NCBI RefSeq assembly: GCF_015999305.1 | Contig: NZ_JAEAGP010000001.1 | Span: forward strand, 1,302,001-1,366,000 | Length of the DNA: 64,000 nt | Reading direction: 5' to 3' | Source: Erythrobacter sp. YJ-T3-07 | GTDB taxonomy: Bacteria > Pseudomonadota > Alphaproteobacteria > Sphingomonadales > Sphingomonadaceae | Shown here: piece after piece, positions 9,011 to 17,720 of the stretch | How the letters are laid out: every line of letters starts with the position of its first letter | How positions within the stretch are numbered: the stretch's first letter is position 1 | Translations under genes and position numbers: made by a program | The notes under the pieces: generated by a model | Databases searched by the model: none | What the model was told of the DNA's origin: nothing | What the model saw: the letters and a program-made list of their open reading frames with translations, nothing else

Positions 9011-10129
9011 TCAGCCGATCTTGCGATGATCCTCGCGATCGAGCGTGGCGAGCTTTTCCTCCCACGCCAGCGCATGGCGGATGATCGTTTCCAGCCGGTC
9101 GTAGCGCGGCTCCCACGGCACGGTCGCGCGCAGCCTGGAACTGTCCGCGATCAGCATCGCCGGGTCGCCCGCACGCCGCCCTTCGAACCGGCGCACGAGC
9201 TTTCCGCCGATGACCGCATCGACCGCGTCGAGCACTTCGAGAACCGAGAATCCGCGGCCATAGCCGCAGTTCATTGTCAGCGAGCGCTCTGGTTCGGCGA
9301 TCAGCGCGTCGAGCGCGAGCACGTGCGCCGCCGCCAGATCGCTGACGTGGATATAGTCGCGCACTCCGGTGCCGTCGGGCGTGTCGTAGTCGGTGCCGAA
9401 CACGCTCACCGCCTCGCGCCGCCCCAGCGCGGCTTCGAGCGCGACCTTGATCAGGTGGGTCGCGCCGGTGGTCGACTGGCCGGTGCGTGCCTTGGGATCG
9501 GCCCCCGCGACGTTGAAATAGCGCAGCGCGCAGTAATTGAGCGGACAGGCTGCGGCGGTGTCCGCCAGCATCTGTTCGGTCATCAGCTTGGACCAGCCGT
9601 AAGGGTTGATCGGCACCGTCGGCACTTGCTCGGTCACCGGGCTGACATCGGGCACGCCGTAGGTCGCCGCGGTCGAGCTGAACAGGATGTGGCGTACGCC
9701 CGCATTCGCCGCCGCTTCGATCAGCGTGCGGCTCTTGCCGGTGTTGTTGTCGTAATAGCGCAGCGGCTGCTCGACCGATTCCGGCACGATGATCGAACCT
9801 GCGAAATGCATGATCGCGGCGGTGCCCTGTTCGGCGAAGATCCGCTGGAGCAGCGCGGTATCGGCGACATCGCCTTCGTAGAACGGGACATCGGCGGGTA
9901 TTGCGAAGCGAAACCCGGTCGACAGGTTGTCGATCACCGCGACCGGACGACCGGCGTCGCGCAGCGCGTGGACCGCATGGCTGCCGATGTAGCCCGCGCC
10001 GCCGGTGACGAGGACGGGCGTCGACGCGCCGCCTTCGATGGCGGTGATCCTGACGCGCGCCGGCCCGATGCGCGCCGCACTGGTGTGACGCTCGGCCCGG
10101 GGGCTGGGGGCAGGGTGCTTGCCTGACAT
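9011..10129 (-). CDS. galE: UDP-glucose 4-epimerase
   Basis: An extended short-chain dehydrogenase of about 372 residues that interconverts UDP-glucose and UDP-galactose. It has the NAD-binding GGAGYIGSH loop, the catalytic SSTAATYG segment and the YGWSK segment (Tyr-x-x-x-Lys), then the family pattern NYCALRYFNVAGAD and GTGVRDYIHVSDLA. The first ~35 residues are an extra Pro/Arg-rich tail, so the real start may be later; a TTG at 10150 is also possible. It probably supplies UDP-galactose for surface polysaccharide, in keeping with the adhesin and hydrolase genes next to it. Its 3' end is about 150 bases upstream of the small gene at 8857. Confidence 0.92.
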   Translation of the reverse strand: MSGKHPAPSPRAERHTSAARIGPARVRITAIEGGASTPVLVTGGAGYIGSHAVHALRDAGRPVAVIDNLSTGFRFAIPADVPFYEGDVADTALLQRIFAEQGTAAIMHFAGSIIVPESVEQPLRYYDNNTGKSRTLIEAAANAGVRHILFSSTAATYGVPDVSPVTEQVPTVPINPYGWSKLMTEQMLADTAAACPLNYCALRYFNVAGADPKARTGQSTTGATHLIKVALEAALGRREAVSVFGTDYDTPDGTGVRDYIHVSDLAAAHVLALDALIAEPERSLTMNCGYGRGFSVLEVLDAVDAVIGGKLVRRFEGRRAGDPAMLIADSSRLRATVPWEPRYDRLETIIRHALAWEEKLATLDREDHRKIG

Positions 10130-10150
10130 GGTCGCGAGCCTACCCGGCAA

Positions 10151-10460
10151 CCTCTTTCCAAGTTTTTAAGGCAGGCGGGCGATTTGCGTGCCGTGCGCGA
10201 TGTTCACGCACCGATGTCCGAACTGCTCAAAAGCAGAGTCGATGCAGGGGGCAATTGCGCGCCGGGCAGAGCCGACGGGGCATTCATCTCCGAAATCGAG
10301 CATCTGTCCTACGCATGGATACCTAGGCCTTGGCTCTCCTGGACGGTGAGTAAGCCCCTCGAATAACTCCATATCCGCAACACCTAGTATTTCTGCGAAG
10401 CGGGAAAACGCGGATGACTGCGGTCGACGCTTAAGGGGTAACGCGCAGCAGGGGGTGCAA
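10151..10460. promoter_or_regulatory. Intergenic region between divergent galE and the LuxR-type gene
   Basis: About 310 bases with no convincing gene. It must hold the promoters of both divergent genes. A 60-codon open frame at 10184-10366 has no ribosome site and no recognisable product. The segment GGGGG five bases before the ATG at 10461 is the only clear translation signal. Confidence 0.5.
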
Positions 10461-11084
10461 ATGCGAGGGGCATTGGCGGTTATCGACGCGGACGAGCAAG
10501 TGCGCGATCGGGTTGCACGACAGGTGGAGACTGCGGGCGTCATCGCAGAGCCGTTCGACACGCTCGACCAGTTCGTGACGCGGCGCGTGGGCGACGAACT
10601 GGTGGTGCTGGTGGGCGACGACACGCCGATGGCGCTCGGCGTATGTGAACACTTGCGCTCGCAAGGATGCTGGCTGGCGGTGATCGCCTATGCCACCCGG
10701 CCCAGCCTGCGGCGGGTGGCGGCGGTGCTTCGCGGCGGGGGGTACGACTATTTCTCGCTCCCGCTCGACACCGCTGCATTGCTCCGCAGCATCGAGCAGC
10801 TGGGCGACGGGAATGGCCCCTATGCCGCCGCACGACAGCGTGCCGCTGAGGCCCGCACCCGGCTGGCCCACCTTTCCCGGCGCGAGCGCGAGGTGCTGTC
10901 GCGCATGGCGGGCGGCCATTCCAACAAGATGATCGGAATCGAACTGGGGATCAGCCCGCGCACGGTTGAAATCCACCGCGCGAACATGCTCTCCAAGCTG
11001 GGGGCCTGCTCCTCCACCGAAGCGCTGCGGATGTATTTCGAAGAGCACCTGCTCAACGGAGCGGCCGCGCGACCCGAGGGGTGA
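10461..11084 (+). CDS. LuxR/FixJ-type transcriptional regulator with degenerate receiver
   Basis: 207 residues. The C-terminal ~65 residues form a LuxR helix-turn-helix (LSRREREVLSRMAGGHSNK, then IGIELGISPRTVEIHRANM). The N-terminal ~120 residues resemble a FixJ receiver, but the phospho-acceptor segment reads LVGDDTPMA, where alignment with VTDLRMP puts Gly at the Asp position, and the conserved Lys-Pro pair is replaced by LPL. It is therefore probably not controlled by ordinary phosphorylation. It lies 110 bases upstream of two acyl-CoA dehydrogenase genes on the same strand and may regulate them. The ATG at 10461 was chosen over GTG 10455 because of the GGGGG site. Confidence 0.8.
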   Translation: MRGALAVIDADEQVRDRVARQVETAGVIAEPFDTLDQFVTRRVGDELVVLVGDDTPMALGVCEHLRSQGCWLAVIAYATRPSLRRVAAVLRGGGYDYFSLPLDTAALLRSIEQLGDGNGPYAAARQRAAEARTRLAHLSRREREVLSRMAGGHSNKMIGIELGISPRTVEIHRANMLSKLGACSSTEALRMYFEEHLLNGAAARPEG

Positions 11085-11132
11085 CGCGCACCGGAAGGAG
11101 CGCGCTCCTCCATCAGGCGACCGAGAAAGCAC

Positions 11133-11148
11133 TTTACGCGAGCGTAAA
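11133..11148. promoter_or_regulatory. Perfect 16-bp palindrome upstream of the acyl-CoA dehydrogenases
   Basis: The sequence is TTTACG-CGAG-CGTAAA, a perfect inverted repeat of six-base arms, 47 bases before the ATG at 11195. This is the layout of a dimeric regulator's operator. The arms resemble the site I recall for MerR-type LiuR regulators of branched-chain amino acid and acyl-CoA catabolism; that comparison is from memory. Confidence 0.6.
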
Positions 11149-11194
11149 CCTACGCCAGTGTCGCGCCCATAACAGCCGGTATGGGAGAGTGAAC

Positions 11195-12406
11195 ATGGCG
11201 AGCGTCGCCGAACCCGAAGCTAAAGCCGACCTGGACGCCTTCCGCGAGGAAGTACGCGCCTTTCTGGCAGAGAATTTTCCGCCCGAACTGCGCGGCAAGA
11301 ACAACCTCCTCAGCAGTGTCGAGGAAGCGGGCGAAGAAAGCCCCGCGGAAAAGGCATGGCGCGTCGCGATGGGCGAGAAGGGGTGGGGCACGCCCACCTG
11401 GCCGAAGGAATATGGCGGCGGCGGGCTGACCAAGAAGCAGGCTCGCGCGCTCGAAGAGGAAATGGCGAAGGTCGGGGCATGGAACCCGATCGGCGGGATG
11501 GGTGTGATGATGCTCGGCCCGACGCTGCTCGAATTCGCCAGCGAAGAACAGAAGCACGAGCATATCCCGCCGATCTGCAAGGGCGAGATCCGCTGGTGCC
11601 AGGGCTATTCCGAACCCAATGCCGGGTCAGACCTCGCCAACCTCCAGACCATGGCGGAGGACAAGGGCGACCACTACCTCGTCAATGGGCAGAAGACCTG
11701 GACCAGCGGCGGCCAGTGGGCGGACAAGTGCTTCTGCCTCGTGCGCACCAGCCGTGCGGACAAGCACAAGGGCATCTCGTTCCTGCTGATCGACATGCAC
11801 GCGCCCGGTGTCGAGGTGAAGCCGATCAAGATGATTTCGGGCATGAGCCCGTTTTGCGAAACCTTCTTCACCGATGTGCAGGTGCCCAAGGAAAGCCTCG
11901 TCGGCGAGGAAGGGCAGGGCTGGACGATTGGCAAGAAGCTGCTCCAGCACGAGCGGACCAATCTATCTGGCGGCGGCGCGCTCGCCGCGCTCAATTCGCA
12001 GCCGCTTGGCAAGGTGGCGGAACGCTACATCGGGCTGGATGAGAACGGCAAGCTGGCCGACGCCGAACTGCGCGTGAAGATCGCCGATTTCGAGATGCGC
12101 TGGAACGCCTTCCTGCTCACCGCGCGGCGCGCGATGGAGGAAAGCAAGGCGCAGGGCGGGGTGTCGGAGATCAGCTCGATCCTCAAGAAGGCGGGCACCA
12201 AGCTGGGCCAGGAACGCGCCGAGCTGATGATCGCGATCCAGGGCTATCGCGGGCTCGGCTGGGAAGGCGAGGGCTTCGAGCAGAAGGAACTCGACGGCAC
12301 GCGCGCCTGGCTCTTCGGCAAGGCGACGACGATCTACGGCGGGTCGACCGAAATCCAGAACAACATCATCGCCAAGCGCATCCTCGGGATGCTCGACCAC
12401 CAGTAA
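11195..12406 (+). CDS. Acyl-CoA dehydrogenase (first of a pair)
   Basis: 403 residues. It is an FAD-dependent enzyme that introduces the alpha-beta double bond into acyl-CoA. The family layout is complete: helical N-terminal domain, middle beta domain with CQGYSEPNAGSDLA and the WTSGGQWADKCF strand, and a C-terminal helical bundle ending IYGGSTEIQNNIIAKRILG. The start at 11195 has GGGAG about seven bases upstream; the open frame before it has no such site. The second dehydrogenase follows after 14 bases, so the two form an operon and may work as a heteromeric enzyme, as paired sphingomonad and actinobacterial enzymes often do. The perfect palindrome at 11133 is the likely control site. The chain or ring substrate is unknown. 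Confidence 0.92.
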   Translation: MASVAEPEAKADLDAFREEVRAFLAENFPPELRGKNNLLSSVEEAGEESPAEKAWRVAMGEKGWGTPTWPKEYGGGGLTKKQARALEEEMAKVGAWNPIGGMGVMMLGPTLLEFASEEQKHEHIPPICKGEIRWCQGYSEPNAGSDLANLQTMAEDKGDHYLVNGQKTWTSGGQWADKCFCLVRTSRADKHKGISFLLIDMHAPGVEVKPIKMISGMSPFCETFFTDVQVPKESLVGEEGQGWTIGKKLLQHERTNLSGGGALAALNSQPLGKVAERYIGLDENGKLADAELRVKIADFEMRWNAFLLTARRAMEESKAQGGVSEISSILKKAGTKLGQERAELMIAIQGYRGLGWEGEGFEQKELDGTRAWLFGKATTIYGGSTEIQNNIIAKRILGMLDHQ

Positions 12407-12420
12407 GGGGAGCGGGACTC

Positions 12421-13485
12421 ATGGCGGTTCTCAACGACGAACAGGAAATGCTGCGCGATATGGCGCGCGAGTGGACGAAGAACGAGCATCCGGTGGGTGC
12501 CTGGCGCAAGGTGCGCGACGCGGGCGAGCCGTTCGACGCGGATGCGTGGGGCGCGATGGCCGAGATGGGCTGGGCGGGGATCATCATCCCCGAAGAGCAC
12601 GGCGGCAGCGATTTCGGCTGGATGAGCCTTGGCCTGGTGGTCGAGGAACTGGGCAAGAGCCTCGCCGCGAGCCCGCTGATCGCCTCCGCACTTGCCGCAT
12701 CGGCGATCGTGCTGGGCGGCAGCGATGAACAGAAGGCGCAATATCTGCCTCGGCTCGCGAGCGGCGAACTGATCGGCACGCTCGCCTTCGATGAAGGACC
12801 GCGCCATGCCGGACTGAAGGCGAGCGCCAGCGTGCACGACGGGCGTCTGACCGGGACCAAGGCCTTTGTCCACGAGGCAAGCCGCGCCGGGCTGTTCGTC
12901 GTCCTGGCGAGCGATGGCGTCTATCTGGTCGAGCAGGGGCAGGGCGTCACGCTATCGAGCCGCGCGCTGGCCGACATGCGCGACCATGCGGAGGTCGATT
13001 TCAACAATGCGCCTGCGCAGAAACTGGCCGCTGGCGGGGATGCTCTGGCGCAGAAGATCCTCGACCGGGCGCGGGTGCTGACCGCCGCCGAAATGCTCGG
13101 CATGTGTCAGGCGGTGTTCGACACCACGCTCGACTACCTGAAGCAGCGCGTGCAGTTCAATCAGGTGCTCAGTTCCTTCCAGGCGCTGCAGCACCGGATG
13201 GCGGACCTTTACAGCGAACTGGAAATGACCCGCTCGGCAGTCGAAGGCGGGCTGCAGGCCCTCGACAGCGGGTTCGCGGTGACCGAGGCGGCGATGCTCG
13301 CCAAGGCGCGCGCGAACGATGCGCTGCACCTCATCAGCAAGGAGGGGGTCCAGCTGCACGGCGGAATCGGGATGACCGACGAATACGACGTGGGCTTCTA
13401 CCTCAAACGTGCGCGAGTGCTGGAGGCGGCATGGGGCGCGAGCAGCCATCTGCGCGACCTGTTTGCGACCGCCAAGGGCTACTGA
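12421..13485 (+). CDS. Acyl-CoA dehydrogenase (second of a pair)
   Basis: 354 residues and more divergent than its neighbour. It has the acyl-CoA dehydrogenase plan: N-terminal helices (MLRDMAREWTKNEHPVGAWR), a shortened middle domain lacking the usual SEPxAGSD segment (here FDEGPRHAGLKASAS), and a C-terminal bundle with LHGGIGMTDEYDVGFYLKR. The weak middle domain suggests it is the partner subunit of the upstream enzyme and may not be independently active. The ATG at 12421 has a GGGGAG site nine bases before it, overlapping the region after the upstream stop. Confidence 0.88.
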   Translation: MAVLNDEQEMLRDMAREWTKNEHPVGAWRKVRDAGEPFDADAWGAMAEMGWAGIIIPEEHGGSDFGWMSLGLVVEELGKSLAASPLIASALAASAIVLGGSDEQKAQYLPRLASGELIGTLAFDEGPRHAGLKASASVHDGRLTGTKAFVHEASRAGLFVVLASDGVYLVEQGQGVTLSSRALADMRDHAEVDFNNAPAQKLAAGGDALAQKILDRARVLTAAEMLGMCQAVFDTTLDYLKQRVQFNQVLSSFQALQHRMADLYSELEMTRSAVEGGLQALDSGFAVTEAAMLAKARANDALHLISKEGVQLHGGIGMTDEYDVGFYLKRARVLEAAWGASSHLRDLFATAKGY

Positions 13486-13668
13486 CGTTACGGAATGCAA
13501 GCGCGTGCCGCACAGTGTTACGCAACTGTCACACTGGCAGGGCGAACTCAGGTCGCGCTTGTAGTTTCGCGAGAACAGGCGCAAAATGCTTGAGCTTGGG
13601 AGAGAGCATGCATTGGTGGGCGCGACAGGCGAAAAAGCTGCGCGCCCCCCTTCATAACCGACTGCGTC

Positions 13669-13683
13669 ACCGCCTTTGGCGGT
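13669..13683 (+). promoter_or_regulatory. Small hairpin in the leader of the TonB receptor gene
   Basis: ACCGCC-TTT-GGCGGT is a perfect six-base stem with a three-base loop, 50 bases before the receptor start. There is no T run after it, so it is more likely a leader or stabilising structure than a terminator. Confidence 0.35.
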
Positions 13684-13733
13684 TGCGCTGAGGTGCTGTC
13701 TCCCGTCGCAAGGAAATTGGGATTGGGAGACCT

Positions 13734-16463
13734 ATGAAAGCCATTCTGACTCGCTCGATCGCGCTCGGTGCACTTGCCGGAGGCCTCGCCTTCCAGCCGG
13801 TGGCGGCGCTGGCCCAGACGACTGACGCACAAGATACCGAAGCCGAACTGCAGGACGAGCTCACTGACGGGACGACGATCGTTGTTACCGCGCAGGGCCG
13901 TACGCAGGAACTGACAGATGTGCCAGTCGCTGTGAACGTGGTCTCCGCGGAAGAGCTGCGCAATTCGGGCGCCAGCGACATTCGCGAACTCAACCAGGTT
14001 GCGCCGTCGCTGCTGGTCTCCTCCACCGGTAACGAAGCCAACGGCTCGGCCCGTATCCGCGGCATCGGCACGGTCGGCGACAACCCTGGCCTGGAAAGCT
14101 CGGTCGCGGTGTTTGTCGATGGCGTGTACCGCTCGCGCTCGGGCAACGCGCTCAGCGAGCTGGGCCCGATCGACCGGGTCGAAGTGCTGCGCGGCCCGCA
14201 GGGCACGCTCGGCGGGCGCAACAGCTCGGCCGGCCTGATCAACATCTATACCGCGCCGCCCGAGTTCGAATTCTCCGGCTATGGTGCCTTTACCTACGGC
14301 AATTACGACGCGATCAAGATCGAAGCCGGGATCAACGCACCGCTGGGCGATACGGTCGCCGCGCGCCTCGACGGCGTCTATTTCAAGCGTGACGGCTTCT
14401 ACAACGACGTCGTCAACGACACCGACGTGAACGATCGCGACCGTTACCTGGTGCGCGGCCAACTGCTGTTCGAGCCGACCGATACGCTCTCGATCCGGCT
14501 GACCGGCGACTATTCGAAGAAGGACGAGGCGTGCTGCGCCGCGACCTTCGTGCAGGCCGATTTCGCTCCGCTCGCGCGGGTCAGCCCGGGGCTCGATACC
14601 TTCACCCGTCCGAATGGCGGCCCGGCGCTGACGAGCACCCAGAACCCGATCGTCAACATCCTGCTCGGTCTGGGCCAGAACCCGAACGCGCTGACGCAGA
14701 GCACCTTCGACCGCGACATCTACGTGACCCCGGGCCGCAGCTATGCCGGCGAGACCGAGGATTATGGTGCCGCGCTGGAGCTGAACTGGGATTTCGGCGG
14801 CGCGCGCCTGACCTCGATCACCGGCTATCGCGATTATTCGAACACGCAGGGGTCGGACACCGACTACACCCAGGTCGACATTCTCTATCGTGCGCCTGGC
14901 CCCAACGCAGGTGCGCGTGAATTCCGCACCTTCAGCCAGGAACTGCGTCTGCAGGGTGAAGCCTTCGACGGTACGCTGGACTGGCTGGTCGGCGGATACT
15001 TCGCCAATGAGAAGCTGGAAACCCGCGACAACCTGCGTTTCGGGACGCAGTACGGCACCTTCGCCAACTGCCGGATCGCGCTGGCGATCAACCCGGCACT
15101 GGCCAATCCTTCGGCGGCCAACTGCTTCGGTGCCAATATTGGTGCGCTGACGGCGGCCAATGGCGGTGCCGGCGCGTTCGGGGCGGCCACGCCGCTGATT
15201 ATCGCGGGGATCAACAACCTCGCGACCGTCAGCGACCGGGGCAGCACGGGCGATCTGTATAATCAGGAAAGCACCAACTGGGCGCTGTTCACCCACAACA
15301 TCATCAACATTACCGACCGGCTCAACCTGACGCTCGGCCTGCGGTACACCAACGAGAACAAGGATTTCTCGGCCACCTTCGGCAACGACAACACGGCCTG
15401 CCCGGCCAACCGTGCGCTGCTCGGGTCTCTGCTCGGCGTTCCGGCGCTGGCGGGTCTCGCGGGCGGCCTCATCTCGCTCTCGTGCCAGGGCAACAGCACC
15501 AGCGAACTGGACGGGGTCTCGATCGCCGACAGCCGCGACGAGGACGAGTTCACCGGAACCGCGATCCTCTCGTTCAAGCCGACCGATCGCTTGCTGACCT
15601 ACGCCAGCTATTCGCGCGGCTACAAGGCGGGCGGGTTCAACCTCGACCGTTCGGCGCTGGCAAACCCGCTGGCGCTCAACGTGGCGGCGCTCAACACCGC
15701 CAACCTGCAGTTCGGGCAGGAAACGGTCGATGCGTTTGAACTGGGCGGCAAGTATGACGGCAGCAACTGGACGCTGACGGCGGCTGCCTTCTACCAGCGG
15801 TTCTCCAACTTCCAGCTCAACACGTTCAATGGCTCGGTCTTCCTGGTCCAGAACGTCAATTCCTGCGGCACGAGCCTGGGCGGGGGCGATCGCGATGCGA
15901 GCGCCACCACCGGTGCCTGTGCAGCCGACGATGTGCAGCCGGGCGTGATCGCCAAGGGTGTCGAGCTGGAGCTGAGCCTGCGGCCCGCGCGCTTCCTCAA
16001 TGCAACTCTCGGCATGACCTATGCCGATACGAGCTATGAGGATGATCTCATCGGCAACGACACCGGCGCTCCGCTGGACCCGGCGCTGCGGCTGCTGCCC
16101 GGCGACAACCTGTCGAACGCGCCGGAGATCACCACCACGGCATCGCTCAGCTACACGCCGCCGATCGGCAACAGCGGTCTGAGCGGTCTGTTCTACCTCA
16201 ACACCCGCATGACCAGCGACTACAACACCGGCTCCGACCTGTTGTATGGCAAGGAGCAGGATGGCTACATTCTCGTCAACGGCCGCATCGGTATCCGCGG
16301 CCCGGACGAGAAGTGGGCGATCGAGCTGTGGGCGCAGAACCTGTTCGATCAGGACTACACCCAGGTCGCCTTCAACACGCCGTTCGTGGCTCCGCAGCAG
16401 ACCTTCTCGGCCTACCTCGCCGAGCCGCGGACCTACGGCATCACGGTGCGCGCGGGCTTCTGA
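13734..16463 (+). CDS. TonB-dependent outer membrane receptor
   Basis: 909 residues. Residues 1-28 are a signal peptide (MKAILTRSIALGALAGGLAF, cleaved after a VAALAQ-like site). The TonB-box region reads GTTIVVTAQGRT. The plug domain follows (VPVAVNVVSAEELRNSGA, then VFVDGVYRSRSGNAL and RVEVLRGPQGTLGGRN). The rest is the 22-strand barrel, ending in the aromatic GITVRAGF that the outer-membrane assembly machinery recognises. The gene sits 248 bases after the acyl-CoA dehydrogenase pair on the same strand and may import their substrate. A GGGAGA site precedes the ATG. The ligand cannot be told; no iron-uptake genes are near. Confidence 0.93.
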   Translation: MKAILTRSIALGALAGGLAFQPVAALAQTTDAQDTEAELQDELTDGTTIVVTAQGRTQELTDVPVAVNVVSAEELRNSGASDIRELNQVAPSLLVSSTGNEANGSARIRGIGTVGDNPGLESSVAVFVDGVYRSRSGNALSELGPIDRVEVLRGPQGTLGGRNSSAGLINIYTAPPEFEFSGYGAFTYGNYDAIKIEAGINAPLGDTVAARLDGVYFKRDGFYNDVVNDTDVNDRDRYLVRGQLLFEPTDTLSIRLTGDYSKKDEACCAATFVQADFAPLARVSPGLDTFTRPNGGPALTSTQNPIVNILLGLGQNPNALTQSTFDRDIYVTPGRSYAGETEDYGAALELNWDFGGARLTSITGYRDYSNTQGSDTDYTQVDILYRAPGPNAGAREFRTFSQELRLQGEAFDGTLDWLVGGYFANEKLETRDNLRFGTQYGTFANCRIALAINPALANPSAANCFGANIGALTAANGGAGAFGAATPLIIAGINNLATVSDRGSTGDLYNQESTNWALFTHNIINITDRLNLTLGLRYTNENKDFSATFGNDNTACPANRALLGSLLGVPALAGLAGGLISLSCQGNSTSELDGVSIADSRDEDEFTGTAILSFKPTDRLLTYASYSRGYKAGGFNLDRSALANPLALNVAALNTANLQFGQETVDAFELGGKYDGSNWTLTAAAFYQRFSNFQLNTFNGSVFLVQNVNSCGTSLGGGDRDASATTGACAADDVQPGVIAKGVELELSLRPARFLNATLGMTYADTSYEDDLIGNDTGAPLDPALRLLPGDNLSNAPEITTTASLSYTPPIGNSGLSGLFYLNTRMTSDYNTGSDLLYGKEQDGYILVNGRIGIRGPDEKWAIELWAQNLFDQDYTQVAFNTPFVAPQQTFSAYLAEPRTYGITVRAGF

Positions 16464-16489
16464 CACGCTACGCCGTAAGGGCAAAGAAG

Positions 16490-16527
16490 AACGGCGCGGG
16501 GGGCAACCCTCGCGCCGTTTCTCTTTG
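16490..16527 (+). terminator. Rho-independent terminator after the TonB receptor
   Basis: Nine-base stem AACGGCGCG / CGCGCCGTT with a 12-base loop, followed by TTCTCTTT. It lies between convergent genes and may serve both. Confidence 0.75.
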
Positions 16528-16567
16528 TGCGGGTGAAGAGCCGGTCGGCCGAACCGTGCGCGAAGGA

Positions 16568-16861
16568 TTACTGGACGACGTCGGCCCAGTCGGGATGGCG
16601 CATAGCCTGCGCCTTGAAGAAGGGGCACAGCGGCACGATCCGGAAGCCTTCGGCGCGCGCGTCCGCCACCACCCGCTCCGCCAGTGCCGAGCCGACGCCC
16701 TTGCCGCGCAGGCTATCGGGCACACCGGTATGATCGACGATGACGAGGGTGGGGCTGGCGCGCGAGAAGGTGAGCTCGCCGACTTCGTCGAAACCCTCCA
16801 CCTGGGCCACGTAGAGCCCCTTGGTGTCGTTATCGACCCGCGTGATCGTGATGCTGCTCAT
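16568..16861 (-). CDS. Small GNAT-family N-acetyltransferase (YjdJ-type)
   Basis: 97 residues. It belongs to the short acetyltransferase group (Pfam Acetyltransf_CG): an N-terminal beta-hairpin (LYVAQVEGFDEVGELTFSR), the acetyl-CoA loop VPDSLRGKGVGSALAERVV (Arg/Gly-rich motif A) and a final VPLCPFFKAQAMRHPDWADV segment with the conserved Cys-Pro. The start at 16861 gives the usual length; the frame extends to 16990, but that part is unlike the family. The substrate is unknown. It stands alone between the receptor terminator and the tRNA-Pro region. Confidence 0.82.
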   Translation of the reverse strand: MSSITITRVDNDTKGLYVAQVEGFDEVGELTFSRASPTLVIVDHTGVPDSLRGKGVGSALAERVVADARAEGFRIVPLCPFFKAQAMRHPDWADVVQ

Positions 16862-16952
16862 GAAAACGCGGCTTACCGCAATGCGGGACGGGCGCAATAG
16901 GGCGCAGGAGGCCCGGCGCTGCAGGCGATGTGATGATGGAGCGCGATCCCAT

Positions 16953-17000
16953 CGGTCGGGAAGAAGCAGAACCAAACCTGCGACCCCCACACCCCCCGAG
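16953..17000 (-). pseudogene. Partial, decayed copy of tRNA-Pro 3' half
   Basis: Read on the plus strand, this stretch shares GGTCGGGAAGA and then ACCTGCGACCCCCACACCCC with the intact tRNA-Pro gene about 110 bases away. The T-loop (TTCGAAT) is destroyed and the 5' half of the tRNA is missing. It looks like a tRNA 3'-end fragment of the kind left by site-specific integration or local duplication. No integrase is near. Confidence 0.6.
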
Positions 17001-17066
17001 CAGGTTCGAAGGGGCGACCGGGCGCTAAGTCTCGCGACGACGGATTGTAAGGGTGGGTAATTCCAC

Positions 17067-17143
17067 TGGTCGGGAAGACAGGATTCGAACCTGCGACCCC
17101 CACACCCCCAGTGTGATGCGCTACCAGGCTGCGCTACTTCCCG
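17067..17143 (-). tRNA. tRNA-Pro (anticodon GGG)
   Basis: 77 bases including an encoded CCA. The acceptor stem CGGGAAG / CTTCCCG is perfect, the D arm contains AGCCTGGTA, the anticodon loop is CTGGGGG (GGG at the anticodon), and the T arm is GCAGGTTCGAATCCTGT. It reads proline codons CCC/CCU. Confidence 0.95.
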
Positions 17144-17158
17144 AGCAGTGGAAGGGGG

Positions 17159-17187
17159 CCTATAGGCGCGACATTCGCAGCTGGCAA
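17159..17187 (-). promoter_or_regulatory. Sigma-70-type promoter of tRNA-Pro
   Basis: On the minus strand TTGCCA is followed after exactly 17 bases by TATAGG, whose inner edge lies about 15 bases before the tRNA 5' end. Spacing and placement suit a housekeeping promoter. Confidence 0.55.
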
Positions 17188-17385
17188 TGCCCGTTTGCCA
17201 CTGTTTGCCAATCGCGTGCGAAAGGCGCTGTGCGCCGCCGATTGCTCTTGTCTGCCAAGGCTGCTAGGCGCGCGGGTCTGGAGTGGCGGTGACGCGGCAG
17301 GGGACGGATTCTTTCCGCCCGGCTTGCGGTCGCCGCATCGACGCTCCATTTCGACATCCGGATTTCAACAGGCACCCGTACCCTC

Positions 17386-17700
17386 ATGCTCGACCTTATG
17401 ACCGCCGCGGCCAGCGCATCAGCGCCCCCGGCCTGGATCCAGTTCCTGCCCTTCGTGGGCATGATCCTCATCTTCTGGTTCCTGATCATCCGCCCGCAGA
17501 TGAAGCGGCAGAAGGAACATCAGGAAAAGATCGGCGGCCTGAAGAAGGGCGACCGGGTTGTCACCGCAGGCGGACTGATCGGCAAGATCGTCGCCGTGCG
17601 TGACGACGAGGTCGAACTGGAACTGGCGCGCGATGTGCGGGTCAAGGCCGTGAAGAGCACGATCGGCGACGTGATCCTGCCCAAAGCCAGCAACGACTGA
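17386..17700 (+). CDS. yajC: Preprotein translocase subunit YajC
   Basis: 104 residues with one membrane span at about residues 19-37 (FLPFVGMILIFWFLIIRP) and the family pattern RPQMKRQKEHQEKI and LKKGDRVVTAGGLIGKIVAV. It joins SecDF at the SecYEG channel and supports protein export. secD follows after 20 bases and secF after that, the standard yajC-secD-secF operon. ATG 17386 is used; ATG 17398 is an alternative that loses only four residues. Confidence 0.96.
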   Translation: MLDLMTAAASASAPPAWIQFLPFVGMILIFWFLIIRPQMKRQKEHQEKIGGLKKGDRVVTAGGLIGKIVAVRDDEVELELARDVRVKAVKSTIGDVILPKASND

Positions 17701-17720
17701 GCGCGAAGAGGCTTCAACCA

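Noticed and set aside
10184..10366. A 60-codon open frame in the galE-luxR gap
   Set aside because: It has no ribosome site, no family and ordinary noncoding composition.
13548..16628. A 1026-codon open frame antisense to the TonB receptor
   Set aside because: It is low in recognisable domains, rich in Arg, Ala and Gly, and lies over a receptor with a complete signal peptide and plug. Long antisense frames are common in GC-rich codon use.
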